The position numbers were made by a program, and so were the translations under genes. Shown one piece after another: positions 63,601 through 64,000 of a stretch of DNA of 64,000 bases (position 1 is the stretch's first letter; every line of letters starts with the position of its first letter). Under the pieces are notes generated by a model. It was not told the origin of the DNA. It did no database searches and worked only from the letters and a program-made list of their open reading frames with translations. Source of the stretch: Micromonospora coxensis (GTDB lineage: Bacteria > Actinomycetota > Actinomycetes > Mycobacteriales > Micromonosporaceae); assembly GCF_900090295.1 (NCBI RefSeq), contig NZ_LT607753.1, positions 6,138,001 to 6,202,000 on the forward strand, given 5' to 3'.

Positions 63601-63786
63601 GATGCCGGCTATCGCGTCGGGGGTGTGGCGGGCCCAGCGCAGGACGAGGTCGTGGATCGGCTCGGTCGGGATCGGGCGTTGCGGTCCGCGTCCCCAGGCG
63701 AGCAGCCGCTCGCGTTCGGCGTCTCCCAGTGGCCCGGCGTCGACCGTGCCTGCCACGGCGTGCGCGGCATCGAACCCGACAGACAT
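60625..63786 (-). CDS. Nonribosomal peptide synthetase, A-PCP-C
   Basis: A 1053-residue single-module NRPS. A 45-residue linker precedes the adenylation domain (46-525: A3 YTSGSTGTPKG, A4 FDVALGEIYTAL, A5 NAYGPAEAAV, A7 YRTGDLGRW, A8 RIELGEIEAV, A10 Lys517 in PTGDTGKIDR), the carrier domain (about 540-612, Ser574 in FFDLGGTSLQS), then a condensation domain (640-1053, active HHIAFDG at 757-763). The C1 motif is degenerate (LSVAKCVWLPFELV). My best reading of the binding-pocket code is D-V-G-F-T-A-V-A-K, a poor match to common ones; Asp235-equivalent implies an alpha-amino acid. Product release is not visible. ATG at 63786 after GGAGG. Confidence 0.93.
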   Translation of the reverse strand: MSVGFDAAHAVAGTVDAGPLGDAERERLLAWGRGPQRPIPTEPIHDLVLRWARHTPDAIAGIAGDETLTYADLDRRSAALAAHLRANGVNDGDVVSLALDRSLWTLIATLAVLRAGAAYTPMDTTWPTARMHMLLADHGARIVLTTRHTAPHIPRPDGVHVIALDDWTNTHAAEPAELPDVPATAPAFVIYTSGSTGTPKGVVLTHQQLTNFLAWMSDECAVGPDSRMLHCCAPVFDVALGEIYTALTSGARVVVCSRDELLDSRRLTDLIAKEQVTHAFCPPTNLAAVDPADCPSMSCLTLAGEPVPPRMARRWTAAGARLLNAYGPAEAAVACTWFDTSAGWDGAYVPIGWPMPNRQIRVVDADLNLVPAGTPGEILITGFGVADGYLHRPDLTTERFVTDPYGAGPAYRTGDLGRWNTAGALEILGRMDHQVKVNGIRIELGEIEAVLAQHPDVDAAVVVRREDQGVARLVGYVTGRNPAVAALREHAAAQLPAYMVPAVIMVLDRFPTGDTGKIDRRQLPEPTTQRPDLDIDYAAPTTDTERLLTDTFAGVLGLDQVGVHDSFFDLGGTSLQSATLATAIDEATDTVIPVSQIHRTPTPHALAQWLATAPRRPEAEPEPPVTGRAGPAKPVPLTLSVAKCVWLPFELVCPTTWWIEGELDLRALMAALGDVHRRHQALHARYRRVDPAVALVPPNPGMPQLQLLSDAATEQEALDQLATAVQQPLDYTQGRNWRAALVRHPATNRVLLGIGIHHIAFDGWSHALLVRDLSHAYAARQAGRAPVWERPAPTLRQSYDEYTRLRDAADLEAQRAYWREQLRGLPRQGDGQLTVPLEQALGWGPKAGHIVTVAPEAVQRWDRAAREQRFSRSSYFAAAFASALRAVHRQDDIGLLMIVAKRGSRILDSAFTTRINSNCVRVRFQPGQDLLRHVQQTVDELMAAQDIPFSESAADPAVGLPSEVVAGLPGFAYQDNVVLPLELPGCRTEEVVEPYAREVMSGLTVEAIPRHTDALLRITIRTDLLPFRLAEELGEHMLAFLDAGPEAAGSGPS

Positions 63787-63886
63787 GGAGCCAACCTCCG
63801 ATCAGGACCGGCGCAGGGGTACGGCCGGGTCAGGAACCAGGAACTGCGGGACGCGCCCGGTGACGGCCGCGTCCGATGGGACGACC

Positions 63887-64000
63887 TCAGTGCGCAGCCG
63901 ACGCCGGGCCGGCTTCGAGGAAGCGCAGCATGTGACCGTTCAGCTCCTCGGCGAAGCGGTACGGCAGGTAGTCCGTACGGATGGTCACGCGTAGCAGGGC
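63887..64000 (-). CDS. C-terminal end of a second NRPS condensation-domain protein (partial)
   Basis: The last 37 residues of a gene entering from the right edge. The tail, LLRVTIRTDYLPYRFAEELN and ending GPASAAH, matches the corresponding tail of the neighbouring NRPS (LLRITIRTDLLPFRLAEELG) nearly position by position. It is 100 bp upstream of that NRPS gene and in the same direction, so they form a tandem array that probably resulted from duplication. Confidence 0.8.
   Translation of the reverse strand, partial: ALLRVTIRTDYLPYRFAEELNGHMLRFLEAGPASAAH

Overview
The window is high-G+C actinobacterial DNA, most likely from a Micromonospora-type organism (Micromonosporaceae). The evidence is the complete Pup-proteasome locus, a SAM-IV riboswitch, the strong G/C bias at third codon positions, and the many genes whose TANNNT -10 box lies only 6-8 nt before the start codon (probable leaderless mRNAs). 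The genus is an inference from gene content.

Region by region. (1) 1-2.3 kb: a trypsin-like protease fused to an nSTAND NTPase, cut by the left edge, overlapped by a trypsin-co-occurring (Trypco1/CU044_2847-type) partner. This is the signature of an NTP-dependent conflict or immune system. (2) 2.4-9.6 kb: accessory metabolism and signalling, with two ECF-type sigma factors (one with an NTF2-like tail, one ECF42 paired with a YCII protein), an alpha/beta hydrolase, a methyltransferase, a zinc-peptidase lipoprotein and a HAD phosphatase. (3) 9.6-15.2 kb: a MacB-like ABC exporter and a DesK/NarL-type two-component system. (4) 15.3-42.5 kb: the conserved Pup-proteasome neighbourhood, comprising a Cas4/RecB-like nuclease, site-2 protease, trmI, ferredoxin, arc/mpa, membrane protein, dop, pup, a broken endonuclease VII gene, prcB, prcA, then pafA, pafB, pafC, tatA and tatC. 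A 7-kb cell-surface glycan island with all four dTDP-L-rhamnose genes, two glycosyltransferases and a flippase is wedged between prcA and pafA, and a perfect 23-bp palindrome lies at its left edge.

(5) 42.6-53.4 kb: a polar amino acid ABC importer whose leader carries a SAM-IV riboswitch followed by a short sulfur-type leader peptide (so probably a methionine or cystine importer), a PLP decarboxylase, a fasciclin protein, a third sigma factor, a mycothiol-dependent enzyme, an RNA 2'-phosphotransferase and a secreted CBM2 glycosidase. (6) 53.6-64 kb: part of a natural-product cluster. Two divergent operons encode a 3-amino-5-hydroxybenzoate (AHBA) pathway: aminodehydroquinate dehydratase, DoxX, ROK sugar kinase, FMN reductase and aminoshikimate dehydrogenase on the left; AHBA synthase, oxidoreductase and phosphatase on the right. 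Next to them is an A-PCP-C NRPS gene, and the end of a near-paralogous condensation domain lies at the right edge. The aminoDAHP and aminoDHQ synthases are not in the window.

How it works together: kanosamine formation and phosphorylation (RifK/L/M/N-like) feed the aminoshikimate route ending in AHBA, which the NRPS genes probably use. The proteasome cluster forms one protein-degradation system, with Pup tagging by PafA, removal by Dop, unfolding by Arc and cleavage by PrcBA. The most noteworthy items are the AHBA-NRPS locus with its repeat-rich divergent promoter, the codon mosaic inside the NRPS adenylation domain, the trypsin-nSTAND/Trypco1 conflict pair, the riboswitch plus leader peptide before the importer, the decaying endonuclease VII gene and the palindrome at the glycan-island junction.
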